The notes beneath the pieces are model-generated. The model ran no database searches. It saw only the letters and a program-made list of their open reading frames with translations, and was not told the origin of the DNA. Shown piece after piece: positions 32,280 through 42,457 of a stretch of DNA of 64,000 nt (within the stretch, counting starts at the first letter, position 1; each line of letters begins with the position of its first letter). Both the position numbers and the translations under genes were made by a program. Source of the DNA: Rhipidocladum racemiflorum (lineage: Eukaryota; Streptophyta; Magnoliopsida; Poales; Poaceae); the NCBI GenBank assembly GCA_036346355.1, contig CM070569.1, positions 60,350,561-60,414,560 on the forward strand, in the 5' to 3' direction.

Positions 32280-33154
32280 GAGCATCTCCAGCAAGGGTCT
32301 CTAAAACAGGGTCTCTATTTTGGATTTAGGGACTCCTCCTATTTTTTGAGGCCCTGTTTTCAGAACATAAGTCCAGCAACAACCCCTATATCTCAGCCCC
32401 TATTTTACTTTTTCTCCTATTTTGACATATCCGCTATGTATAATCTTCATTTGACACCACTAAAATTCAATCAAAAATATTTGTAATACATAAAATATAA
32501 GCATATTAACATTTACAATTTAAAAACATGAAATTTAAAATTAAAATTTAAAATTTTCAAAACATGATAAAATTTTCGAAGCCTCTCATGTATTTCCCTA
32601 TCTTCAATAATATGGGTTGTACTCGTGTCCCTGGGAATTGAGGCTGAGGAGGCAAATTTAGGGACCTCCTAATTTTAGGGGCTTGAGTTGGGGCCCCCTG
32701 GGAATTGGGGCTGAGGCTGAACCCAACGATAGCCTGGAAAACCAAGCCTGTATGAGCCCTGAACAGTGCGGCATGTATTCGATTTGGGCCTTCATATTGA
32801 GTGGATTTCCAACCATGATCTGAATTCCCTGCCTGTATATCAACCATCACACAAGTCTCTCATTTGCACATAGCACACATGAGGATGGCCTCTCTATATA
32901 GAGATGAACCCCTTCGGCCTCTTGGATAGAGGCGCACATAGCACGCTCCCTTGGGATGGTTACAGGTCTGAATAGGCCTCCAAATATCCAAACAAGCCGT
33001 TTTAGAGGCCGTCGTTGGAGAGAGTCTGAGGAGGCAAATTTAGGGGCCCCCTAATTTTAGGGTTTGAGTTGGGGCCCTGCTGGATCTGTTTTTTTTACTA
33101 CACTCCCTATTTTAAAGTTTAGGGGCTAGTTTAGGGGCTCTGCTGAAGATGCTC
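32280..33154. mobile_element. PIF/Harbinger-like element, second copy, 875 bp, TAA duplication
   Basis: Related to 20751-21338, in the opposite orientation. The left end is GAGCATCTCCAGCAAGGGTC; the right end, reverse complemented, is GAGCATCTTCAGCAGAGCCC. TAA lies on both sides (32277-32279 and 33155-33157). It is about 290 bp longer than the other copy, with an extra block (about 32715-33020) of roughly 300 bp. That block has imperfect terminal inverted repeats (CCAACGATAGCC, CCAACGACGGCC) and may be a nested MITE. It lies 300 bp upstream of the NlpC/P60-like gene start. Confidence 0.85.
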
Positions 33155-33265
33155 TAAGGAGGTAGATGTGCTACGTTTGTTTGACCATACTTTTGTTTGA
33201 CGTTTAGCTGGGAGCCCATATTTTGTGGAGCTTACGGAACTATAGAAATAACATTTTTTTTTTAG

Positions 33266-33513
33266 AAGTGGTCAAATATAAAGATTGTGTGGAGAAAGAT
33301 GCTCTTTTTTCTAAAGGAATAGAGTCCCTTATACAAGGAGGGCATGGTGGACCAGCTGACACTTTTCTGCAAGGAACTGGAGTCGAAAATCAGAGCGCCA
33401 CCGCTGCTGGCTTTAGGATAAGCTTAATCAAAAATGAATCCTTGGTGGACAAGGACTGCACTTCGGAGATGATTTCAGATGCATTGATTTCATTGTCTAA
33501 CTATTTCCAGTGA
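33266..33513 (+). pseudogene. Orphan 3' exon of an unrecognised gene
   Basis: A polypyrimidine tract TTTTTTTTTTAG precedes the exon at 33266. The frame runs to a stop at 33511-33513 and includes VVKYKDCVEKDALFSKGIES, GGHGGPADTFLQGTGVEN and DCTSEMISDALISLSNYFQ. No upstream exons are visible; the PIF-like element borders it on the left. Downstream 33520-33850 looks like a 3' UTR with ATTTTAATAAATAAATAAA-like signals. The family is not recognised. It may be a fragment carried by a duplication or transposon. Confidence 0.4.
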
Positions 33514-34132
33514 GTTAGTGGATGTCAAGGAGTTGGCTGAGTGAAGGTGCTTTACTTTAAGGTGCATTCGCCACTTTGTTGTGTGTGGAGACTGTCTAAA
33601 TTTCTGAATGTTGTCTTTTAGTTTGTTGCTAATAGTTCAGTTTGTTTCGAGTCAAGTTTTGACGCTAAGGAGAATCTGGCTTTTATAACTGTGGTGTTGT
33701 TGGCTCAGTTTGTTTCTTTGAGTTTGAGGCTGAGTTGGAACTTTTGTTGCTATGTAATAGCGGTGCTTGTTAACTATGTTCAGTTTCATCAATAGAATGG
33801 GGCGGCATCATGGTTGGATGTACTTTTAATAAATAAATAAAAAGTAAAGTAAAAATATGATAGTAAGGCTTCGTTTGGTATGGTTCCAGATTCTAGTAGA
33901 AACGGAAACGGTTCCAGATTCTTGGTAGAAACGTTTCAGGTAGAATCAGAATCACTTTCTGCAAACCGTTTGATACGATTTCAGATTCTAGAACTAGTAG
34001 AAATGAGATTGAGGGTGATTCAGCCACGGCGTGGAAAAAAAAGAAACGTTCGGAGGAGAATGTAGCAGCATGAAGCTATCTTTCCCCTCTGAGGAGCCAA
34101 AATTGCGACTTTGGAAAGCACCGGCACCGTAC

Positions 34133-34519
34133 CTTGATGTGGAGCGTGCCGCCGCCGTACTTGGAGCCGGAGTCGTTGTGGAAGACCAGCCACGCTTCGT
34201 TCTCGTAGAAGCAGGCCCCCTTCCACTCCGTCCGCGCGCTGCCCGCCGCCCCCGACCCAGCCGACGCCGCCCCGACGAACACCGGGAAGATGTCCGACAC
34301 GCCGCGGAGCGCCCGGAGCGCCGCCATGGCGACGTGCCGCGGCAGGAGGGGCAGGACGTCCACGGGGCTGAACGGCAGGACGGTGACGCTGCTAGCGCCC
34401 GACGGCACGCCTCCGCGCCAGTCGTCGTCATCGCCTGGGCCGGTGGAGTAGAGCAGTACGGTGGCGAGCGAGGCTGCCGCGAGCAGTAGAGAGACGGTGA
34501 TGAGCTTGGAGTTCGCCAT
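34133..34519 (-). CDS. Paralogous first exon of the NlpC/P60-like gene
   Basis: Open from ATG at 34519 to a splice donor at 34133 (ATCAAG|GTACGG), 129 codons ending in phase 0. It aligns with exon 1 of the gene at 25932-31979: the shared segment EWKGACFYENEAW...GGGTLHIK matches EWKGACFYENRAW...GGGTLHLE, and PLLPRHVAMAALRAL-GVSD-FPVFVGAA has the same layout. The N-terminus is again hydrophobic (LITVSLLLAAASLATVLLYS). No downstream exons are found between here and 33160. It could be an alternative first exon that splices to exon 2 at 30008, or the remains of a tandem duplicate. The frame is intact. Confidence 0.6.
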
Positions 34520-34783
34520 TGTGCTCTGCGGTGGGGAGAATTGGGGGATTTTTATCGGGGACTTTGTGCTGGTTCCGTGTCAAAAATGAGAAGCACGGTG
34601 AACTGGTGAAGACAGCAGCTGTGTTTGTTACGCAACAACACAGATGTGTTTGTTGAAATGTGTGGTCTTGGGCCCAGAAGGGGTTTCACGAATTAATAAA
34701 AAAAATGAAGGGTATAAGAACGCATATAATCCACTTACATCTCACACGTGGCTATTTGCTACACACTAATAATTTTTTCAGAA
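34520..34783. other. Upstream flank, no gene seen
   Basis: Likely promoter side of the paralogous exon. No clear TATA box or ORF. Confidence 0.4.
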
Positions 34784-34984
34784 AAACTACGATAGGAAAA
34801 GTATACATCTGAAACTCATGAAACTTGTGAATTTTTACGCTGAAACTCATGAAACTTAGCACTAAAAACTGATGAATATAAAACTAATGAAACTAAACAC
34901 TGAAACTCATGAAACCAACACTAAAACTGATAAGTTTCATAAGTTTCACGGCTATACCGTTGAAACGGTATACCGTTCCGTAGT
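34784..34984. mobile_element. MITE-like element, TACGATAGGAAAAGTATAC type termini
   Basis: The left end AACTACGATAGGAAAAGTAT and the reverse complement of the right end (ACTACGGAACGGTATACC) are inverted relatives. Between them TGAAACTCATGAAACT-type phrases recur several times. No coding sequence and no clear target duplication. Confidence 0.5.
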
Positions 34985-35912
34985 CTCTCTTTAATTTTTT
35001 CGGAGGCTCTACTCTAAGTCTCTAACCTCCAGAATGCGGAAACACGCTGTTCCAGGAGCACGAAAACACGCTGTCTCACTGAACATGTAAACATATGTAT
35101 ACATTTTTATTACCGGTAAGCACATGTTCGACCGAAATTAAACACGAACGGATTAGGAAGTAATTACACGCTCGAGCGAACTAGATCAGTTCTCACAAAT
35201 TTATAACTTAGTCGCACTAATTATGTAGATATGGTGCAAAACTGCGAATGCAATCGCAAACGCATACGCACTTGTAGGACGATCGTCTATTTGGGTTGGC
35301 CCTGATTTTTGCTACCCAGTAAAGGTTTAGAGTTTTTTTAGAGAACTCCGAAATTGCTCTTCTTATTGTCATCTACAGGACCAAAGCGTAATGCAAACTT
35401 GCGGATTCCCCCAAGGTAAGAACATATGGAATCTGCAGGGAAAAAGTAATCGAATTTCTGATGCAACTAATGTAAACTGTGCCTTAAAGATTTTTCAGTA
35501 GTCTTCAGTATTTGTAAAGCTGTTACATAAAACCTATAAAAACTATGTGCTCTTTGGGCTGTGATGGACTCAACAAGCTAGGTTTTCGGGCCGAATATTC
35601 GAAGAAAAAAGCCCACAGCGGAAAGCTCATACTAGGAAGGCCGCAGTTGACCCTGAGTTCTACATCAAAACTGATTGTGGAACAGTTTCAGTCTGGGCTC
35701 TGGAGCCGAATGATTCGTTGAACAATGCTGGTTTTTGCTTACCGCATCTCACGCTGATGCTATAACGCGGTGAAATTTACACAAGTTGGTCGGCTGGCAC
35801 ATTACAATAACTTCGATTTTTCCCCATCCTGATTCGAAATTGAAATCCCAAGTTCAATTCAGGAAGAAAAACCCCACCTATGTGTTTGCATATATGGCTG
35901 ATGCCTAGCAAG
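34985..35912. other. Intergenic, no gene seen
   Basis: Mixed sequence without a supported ORF or repeat that I can identify. Confidence 0.4.
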
Positions 35913-36484
35913 TAGGGCTGGCTATCAAACCGGTTTGGCTCGATTCATTCAAGCTCATTAAAAAAAGTGGCTCAGCTCGACTTATTAAATTAACGAGCTG
36001 AAAACTCGGCTTGGCTCGATAAAAAACTTGAATAGCTTGTGAGTAGCTCGCGAGCCACGTAAGTTAAGATGAACCGAGTTAAATTAAGCTGCATGAACTA
36101 AGGTAATTAATCAAGAGCTAAGCTAAACCACGTCGAGAGCACATGACACACAATAGCACATACATGCAACAGGAGGACTACATAAATGAGACCGTAATTA
36201 ATTATCCAACATACAAGTAAAACATAGATAATTAGTGAGAAGCCGATTAACAATGCTAACAGTTATATTTCAACCTAATATGATTACATGGACATACATA
36301 ATTTAAATATTCATCTAATTAAAATTCTTTTACATAAAAAATTATCACGATGGATATTCAGTTACCGAGCCTTAACAAGGTAACGAGTGACACATGAGTT
36401 AACTCAGACTCAGCTTGTTAAGATAACGGCCTAGAAAGTCAGTTCGGCCCATTTATTTGACGAGTCGAGCTCGAAGGGAGCTCA
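35913..36484. mobile_element. hAT-like element, TAGGGCTGGC start
   Basis: It starts TAGGGCTGGCTATCAAACCG and is followed by many CTCG/GGCTCG/CGAGC phrases, a subterminal pattern typical of a grass hAT family. The right end CGAGCTCGAAGGGAGCTCA runs into a Helitron 5' end at 36485. No clear 8-bp duplication is seen, so the right terminus may be truncated by that Helitron. Confidence 0.5.
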
Positions 36485-36745
36485 TCTCTACTATTCTAAA
36501 GCAGCAGTTGGTGGCAGTGGTTCATTCTTCCCACGTCATTAATTGCCGCTTAATTGCCCTACTTAATTGCCTTGCTTAATTGCCCTACGCAAGAAACGAA
36601 GCGTTGCTTTAATTAGCCAGCTTTAGCAAAAAACGAAGCGTTAAAGATAGATGTTTGATCTTGTGAAATAATTTTTTTTTATGTTTTAATCTTTATTTTT
36701 CGTTATCAATTTTGTTTTTCGTAGCAACGCACGGGCATGTAACTA
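36485..36745 (+). mobile_element. Short non-autonomous Helitron, ~260 bp
   Basis: It starts TCTCTACTATTCTAAAGCAG, as grass Helitrons do. It ends after TTTTTCGTAGCAACGCACGG then GCATGTAACTA, with the hairpin-forming CGTAGCAACGCACGGG about 10 bp before the end. The final CTRRT is not perfect. The insertion lies between A and T. A TTAATTGCC-type phrase is repeated four times near 36540-36590. It is noncoding. Confidence 0.7.
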
Positions 36746-37136
36746 TAACAAACTAAATTCAATCCCAATCCCCTGGGCCAAGTACGCGGGACTTCAATAA
36801 CCGCACGCGCACGGCCGCGCCACCGCGTGATCCATGCACCGACCTGCCGCTCCCCACGACATAAGCTAAAGCTGCAGCCGCCGTCTCCACACGCTCGGGT
36901 GGGTACGCACACACAACACATGCACGCTATTCTGTGCAGACCACCAGAGCAGCGCCGCATGCGCAGGCGAGAGCCGCGTACGCACGCTCCCACGGCCACG
37001 CCGGATCGAGGGAAATCATGGGCCCAGGTGCTCCAGCCCTCGCGTGCTCGTACGCCGACTTCAAAAATACCGAGAGTTCACAGATTTTTCTTCCTGGGCG
37101 CTTCGAGTTCACAGATTCCCCTACATTTATGTACAG
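36746..37136. other. Intergenic, no gene seen
   Basis: GC-rich middle section (36800-37030) with ORFs on both strands but none with a recognisable domain. Confidence 0.4.
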
Positions 37137-37278
37137 AGAGTTGTTCCTATGGATCTCTCTTTAATATAAATTACACAAATTTTAAAGCAAATAAAGGGGT
37201 AACTAATAACTATCTATTCTTCATTCATCCTTTAATATTTATATAATTTAAAAAAAAAAACTGTACAGAAGCACCTAT
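37137..37278 (-). mobile_element. MITE of the GAGGTGCTTC family, copy 4
   Basis: Reverse orientation. The core CATTCATCCTTTAATATTTA and ATTACACAAATTTTAAAGCA are reverse complements of the family interior, and the right end is AGAAGCACCTATCT. Noncoding. Confidence 0.6.
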
Positions 37279-37475
37279 CTTATATACATCTGTCCGACAA
37301 TCTGAACAATAATCCAAAGGCGTTCTATGAAATATGGATAACCATTCCATGAGATGAAACACCGAGGAATTAAACGGAAAAAAAAAAGATCACAAGGAGG
37401 AAAGTGGCAACTTGTTTCGCAAATAATCAAGCGGCGACTTTAACCACCAAGCTGTAGTCACGAGGTGCATGAAAC

Positions 37476-37799
37476 TCATGACTCGACGGCCTCAGGAATG
37501 CTCTGCAGAGCGGGCTTCCAGTGCGCCTCCCTGTGATGTTCATGGTGGTGCACCTCGCCGGAGTCCATGATATCCGCCAGCAGCTGCTGCGCGGACCGCC
37601 GGCTCTTCCCTCCGCCGCTGGCCTTCCTCTCCATCAGCTCGTGCAGCTGCCTCTTGGTGATCCTGATCGTCACCTCCGACACGTGCTCCCTCCTCCCGTG
37701 GTGGTCCTCCTGCTCCTCCGACGCCGACGCCTCCTCCTCCCACTCGCCGCCGTCGGCCCACGACTCCCCACCGCGCCGCGACGCCGCGCAGTTCCCCAT
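37476..37799 (-). CDS. Small MGNC-start plant-specific protein, paralog A
   Basis: A 107-codon minus-strand ORF. Starting at the MGNC methionine (37799) rather than the longer upstream ATG (37946) fits the paralog at 40565, which also starts MGNC. The N-terminus MGNCAAS is a good N-myristoylation signal with a cysteine that could be palmitoylated, so membrane association is inferred. The middle is acidic (EWEEEASASEEQED). The conserved core VTIRITKRQLHELMERKASG and the end WKPALQSIPEAVE match the paralog. It has no known enzymatic motif; function unknown. Single exon, frame intact. A TATA box lies about 165 bp upstream of the ATG. Confidence 0.85.
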   Translation of the reverse strand: MGNCAASRRGGESWADGGEWEEEASASEEQEDHHGRREHVSEVTIRITKRQLHELMERKASGGGKSRRSAQQLLADIMDSGEVHHHEHHREAHWKPALQSIPEAVES

Positions 37800-37961
37800 C
37801 GATTTGTGACCGACCGATGTCCCAATTAAGTGTCCTCCTCCTTGCTTGCGCTTGCTACCTGCTAGCTCCTTCCGTCTGATCTCTCGGCTACGTACACGTT
37901 GCGCCGAGGACTCGAGATCGATGGCTATGTAACGTAATGTTACCAAATCGGTCTGGATGTG

Positions 37962-37969
37962 TATTTATA
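37962..37969 (-). promoter_or_regulatory. TATA box of paralog A
   Basis: Plus strand TATTTATA reads TATAAATA on the minus strand, about 165 bp upstream of the MGNC start codon. The longer upstream ATG at 37946 lies too close to this box to be a likely start, which supports the shorter protein. Confidence 0.6.
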
Positions 37970-38434
37970 GTTGGAGGCGGGTGGCCGGCCGGGCGATGGG
38001 CAGGAAAACTGGAAAAGCCAGCGCGCGCGCGGCGGTCAGCGATGATTCTGCACAGGCGCGCATGCAGCGCCACCATCCGTCTCGTCCGTGATGTCACCCA
38101 CGGAGGCGAATTCCGGGTTTCCGACGTGGCGTGCCCGTCCGTCATGATCTAGGTCAGACGCGCTAATCCTCTGCCGGGTGCCGGCCTCCTGGAAATACAA
38201 GGCGAGAGATGCCTAATACTAATCATCCGGAGATTAATCCTAATACTAATCATCCGATCTGAGAATATAAAAGAATAATCACAAAGATGAATACAGTATA
38301 TAGGGAATTGTACTGATCTCTTCTTGTTTTTTTTTTCTTTTATGGATTGATTTCTCTTATACGGTAGAGTGCTATATTTATAAGCTAAAATTGTCGATTA
38401 CAGTTTCGAGATTCGCTTACAAGCCTGGAATATA

Positions 38435-38438
<4 letters not shown>
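37970..38438. other. Intergenic, no gene seen
   Basis: Upstream region of paralog A. A short tandem phrase GAGATTAATCCTAATACTAA is repeated near 38212-38252. No ORF is supported. Confidence 0.4.
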
Positions 38439-38503
<65 letters not shown>

Positions 38504-38873
38504 AAGCCTCTTTTCTACTCCCGGGAGTAATTACTCCCTATGCCGTATCTCACAACTTAGGGAGTATTTCGCACAACGGAGAGTATGTACGTGTAGTATG
38601 TAAGTATATAAGATCATCTAGGTGGTATTTACATTTTTTCAGAGGTGGTATGTACACTTTTTAGACATACTCCTTTTTATATACGTATATGAAGGTATTT
38701 GCAAAATAGGCTAAAAACTATGTATTCTCTTGCAATTTTTTCATGTGGATCTCATTGGAATATCTTATAATTAGTATATGAGTGTATCCAAAGTGATAAA
38801 GGAGTATTTCAAGTTCGTTTGGGTGGTATTTCAGAGATGGGAGTAATTACTCCCGGGAGTACAAAGTATTTTT

Positions 38874-38962
<89 letters not shown>
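38439..38962. mobile_element. Micron-like element within a (TA)n microsatellite
   Basis: A core of about 375 bp (38501-38876) lies between a (TA)n run of about 60 bp (38439-38500) and one of about 85 bp (38876-38962). The core ends are AGGAAGCCTCTTTTCTACTC and, reverse complemented from the right, AGGAAAAATACTTTGTACTC, followed on both sides by CCGGGAGTAATTACTCCC. This is the hallmark of rice Micron elements, which insert into TA microsatellites. The interior has no coding capacity. Confidence 0.8.
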
Positions 38963-40564
38963 CGTCTGAGCTGGTCCCAGGCCGGTGTGGTGTGGATGGG
39001 CTCTGGAGCGAATCTTGAGCGGCTGCCAGGGCCTACTCGTTCGGGCTTTCTTGTAGGAAGACATATTCCCGGTGGAGACTTGTGCTGGGATTACTGTGCT
39101 TGATCCAAGGATTAAGGATTGTTTTTTTCTTTTGACGCGTACGTTTGTGGTAGTACTGGCTCAAATGGATAAGAAACCCCTGCTTAGATATTTACCATGT
39201 GTTGCGCTTGCATATTAGTACGATAAGCATTTGATATGCTCTTAGAGTTGATTGACAAATTTTTACTTTTACATTTGTTATTTTTACTTGCAAAGATTCA
39301 TAAATGAATGCGTCGACAGAAAACAACGTTATACTTGCATCATCGGAATTAAAATGGTTTATTAGAGAGACCTATCTCAAATCGTGTAACTGATCTAAAA
39401 AGGTAGTTTAAATTTGAGTCGTTTCAAAGCTACAGGAAGATAATTAAACCTTAATTTATTGCATGAGGAATGCCAAGCTTGAATTCTTCATCATGAATTA
39501 CTAATCTGCATTTATACATCACCATTTTCTGCAAAGTTGAACTCTGGCTAATCTTAAGACTCCCATGAATGGGACAATTTGTGATTATCAACCATCTCTA
39601 TCTACGGCTTTAGACATCCAAAATTTGCAAAACCGCCATTTGCCATTTGCTCCTGAACTACCAGTACAGTATGCATCCAGGGCCCATCCCGTTCTTTTAA
39701 CCACGGACACGAACTAAGTCTAGGCCGCTGCATTGGCTTCCAAGTTCCTGAAATGACCTTTACCCAATTCACGATGGATTCTTCTTCAGCAGCCACATTG
39801 TTGTGGCACAATTCAGCGGCAAAGGCCGATGCAGCGCTCAGACAATGTGTCTCCTTCAGCATGTGGATCTGGAGTTGATGCGGTCTTGACCTTTTGTTGC
39901 ATGACAGAGAGCGGTTCATACAATACAAGGATAAACATCGGTCCTTGGAATAAATCAATGCTATTAGCTGTAGAATGGACCAGTTCGGTGTGGAATAATA
40001 CATTGTCGTCGCCCCAACAAATGGTAGTAATTAATGTATTACTAAGCGTTCATTTTCGTAGCAGTTTCAGTTTGACCGCGATTGTTGAGGGACGGAATTT
40101 CTAGGTGAGCATATAGCGCCTGCACTGACCCGCGCTAGGTAGTGTAAAATAAAGATTTTCTACTATTACTTTGGCAGGCATCGAGTCCGTTCTTACACCG
40201 GAGAATCGAAGTTGCAAACTTGAGATTGAGAACAAGCGCCAGGCATTTCGTTTTGCTCTCCGTTTTCGTTTCTAGCAGTGACCCTCGTGCTTGAGCTTGA
40301 GAAAGCCAACGGATATCTAAAAACTTCTATTTCGTTTTCGTTTCTAGTAGTAGAAGCAGAGCTAAACAGATGATCAGAAGTAGAAAAAATTCCGGTAGTT
40401 TCTCTCTATCAGCATTTTGTAGACTGTACATCATCTCCGAAAGAATATCTAAAACCTAATCTTCCTAGAGCACTGAGCAACTATTTATGCACATACAGAA
40501 AATCAATCAAAAAGATCGAACAATGTTTGTGTTGCAAGATCCCAGCACTATGACTTGTCATGAA
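38963..40564. other. Intergenic, no gene confidently seen
   Basis: A minus-strand ORF at 39602-40003 contains AAEEESIVNWVKVISGTWKP and later LKERDGPW, faintly resembling an RNase H start, so a decayed retroelement fragment is possible. I would not call it a gene. Elsewhere only short ORFs. Confidence 0.3.
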
Positions 40565-40861
40565 TCATGATGACTCGTCAGCTTCCGGTATGCTTTGCAG
40601 CGACGGCCTCCAGTGCCCCCTCATCTCCTGCTGGTAGCACACCTCGCCGGAGCTCATCAACTCCGCCAGCGCCTTCTCGACCTGCCGCCCCTTGCCGACC
40701 TTCTCCAGCAGCTCCTGGAGCTGCCTCCTCGTCACCCTGATCTTCAACTCGACCCGCTCCATCTTCTCGACGGTCGCCGCCCCCTTCTTCGCCTCCTCCC
40801 ACTCGTCGTCGTCGTCCACCCACGACGGGGCGGCGCGCTGCAACTTGAAACAGTTCCCCAT
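40565..40861 (-). CDS. Small MGNC-start plant-specific protein, paralog B
   Basis: A 98-codon minus-strand single-exon ORF. It starts MGNCFKLQRAAPSWVDDDDE. The core LKIRVTRRQLQELLEKVGKG and end WRPSLQSIPEADES match paralog A. The N-myristoylation motif and no membrane segment suggest a membrane-associated, lipid-modified protein; function unknown. The two paralogs lie about 2.8 kb apart in the same orientation and probably arose by tandem duplication, with a Micron-like insertion in between. The frame is intact. A TATA box lies 133 bp upstream. Confidence 0.85.
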   Translation of the reverse strand: MGNCFKLQRAAPSWVDDDDEWEEAKKGAATVEKMERVELKIRVTRRQLQELLEKVGKGRQVEKALAELMSSGEVCYQQEMRGHWRPSLQSIPEADESS

Positions 40862-40993
40862 CCGCCGATCGATCGCTCGAAGTATATTTCTGAAGCCTTG
40901 AAGTTCTTTTTGTAAGCTTGTGCTGGAGCTCTTGCGCTGGTTGCTTGTTGCCTTTCCTTGTGAGAGGAGGATTGCTGGATTGGTGATAGAGCG

Positions 40994-41001
40994 TATTTAT
41001 A
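40994..41001 (-). promoter_or_regulatory. TATA box of paralog B
   Basis: Plus strand TATTTATA is TATAAATA on the minus strand, within CACATATAAATACGC, about 133 bp upstream of the paralog B start codon. Confidence 0.6.
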
Positions 41002-42457
41002 TGTGGAGCTTGAAGATGTCGTAAAAATAGGTGGCTAGAGGTGTTTAGTGCGACGTACCAACTTGGACCTGGTCGTAGCCGTGAAGGTGAGATCTGGGTA
41101 TTGGACGTGCCGGGTTGGTATGGCAAGGCTTGATAGACTGGATCTAGATTGTGCGCTGTGCTGTGCTATGTCAGTTAGACTCACCACCGGCGAACTCAGG
41201 CACGGCCAATTACACGCCATGTTAACTTGGTGTCATATTGGTTCAGATCTGATCTATTTTTGTCTATTGCAGAAGAGAGGAAAGAAGCGTGGGGAGAGCA
41301 GGGTACTTATCTGCATGGTCATGAGAACGAAGTGTAGTTCGGCCGGAGGCGAGGAAGGTGCTAGCATTAAGGAAGAAGCACGCATGATGGCTAGGACGGT
41401 GGCGACGCGGTGCAGGAAGGCCGCATTTGGCCCGCAGAATGATTGAAGACCGCTAGATCCGATGCTGAGGCGGTGAGGATCGTTGAGATCTGGCATCGAT
41501 CGTCGCTATCTTCTTCTTTCTCTCCGGTCGCCATCGTCTTCTTCCTCAGGATAGCCGATGAAGCTGGTGACGTGGGGTCGCAAGATCGTATCATGTGTGC
41601 GGTATGACTGAAAGCAGTTGGATTTGGCACCGAGATGGTGGGGGACGGTGAGGAGGGGATGGCGTGGAATGAAGGGGGAGGTGGCGATGTGGGGAGGAAG
41701 CAGTGGTGGAGGGCGGAGAGAAGAGAGACGATGGAGACGCTAGGAGATGACTACGATGGATGTGCCATGAGAGGAGGCGAAGGAAAGATAGTTGATGATA
41801 GGTTGAGCTGTAGATATGATGATTTTTTACGAATAGGGGCATTTTTATGCCGAGCCAGTCTAGACATGGCCTAGGTAGTCGTGTCATGCTGCCCATCAAG
41901 TCAAGTTATTAGACCCATCACAGTTCGTTATTCGTGTCGTGCTTATTCAGCCCGTAGACATCTAGTGGAGGTGGAGGCCACAACGATCCATCGTGTCTCT
42001 AGAGCAAGCTAGTGCGGCCTATGGGATGGAGGCATCTCGGCTCCTGAATGGTTGGGATTGGATAGGGAGTGGTAGGAAATTGGTGGGGCGAGGGAACCTT
42101 GGAGCTCTTTTACATGCAAAGCTAGTGCTCGAAAGGATGCGGGTGTGAACGTGGCTTTTCCGAGGGATCTTCCTTCCAGTGTTATGACGACCTATATTCC
42201 ATCCATCAAATTCATAGGATTTATTTTATTTTTGTCACATAAACTGCTACTAAAAATACATAGATCATATCTTATTACTATATTCAATGCATGTATGTAT
42301 ATCAAATAAATCTAAATATTTATTAGGGGTATAAAGGGAACATCACACATTGGAGTATGAAATACGCCCTATAAATTTGGACAAGCAAAGTATATTGCTT
42401 TGCGGTGATTTCAAATAGCACTCAGCCTGCATTCTTGCAGTGATGTCCTAGCAATGG
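41002..42457. other. Intergenic, no gene seen
   Basis: A GGT/GAGG-rich patch near 41620-41760 gives overlapping ORFs without motifs. The section 42180-42450 is AT-rich. No supported gene. Confidence 0.4.

Noticed and set aside
39602..40003. Minus-strand ORF of 133 codons with WVKV and ERDG
   Set aside because: Only a faint similarity to an RNase H start; not enough to call a gene.
41391..41899. ORFs around the GGTGGGGGAC patch
   Set aside because: Low-complexity purine-rich sequence; frames on both strands, no domains.
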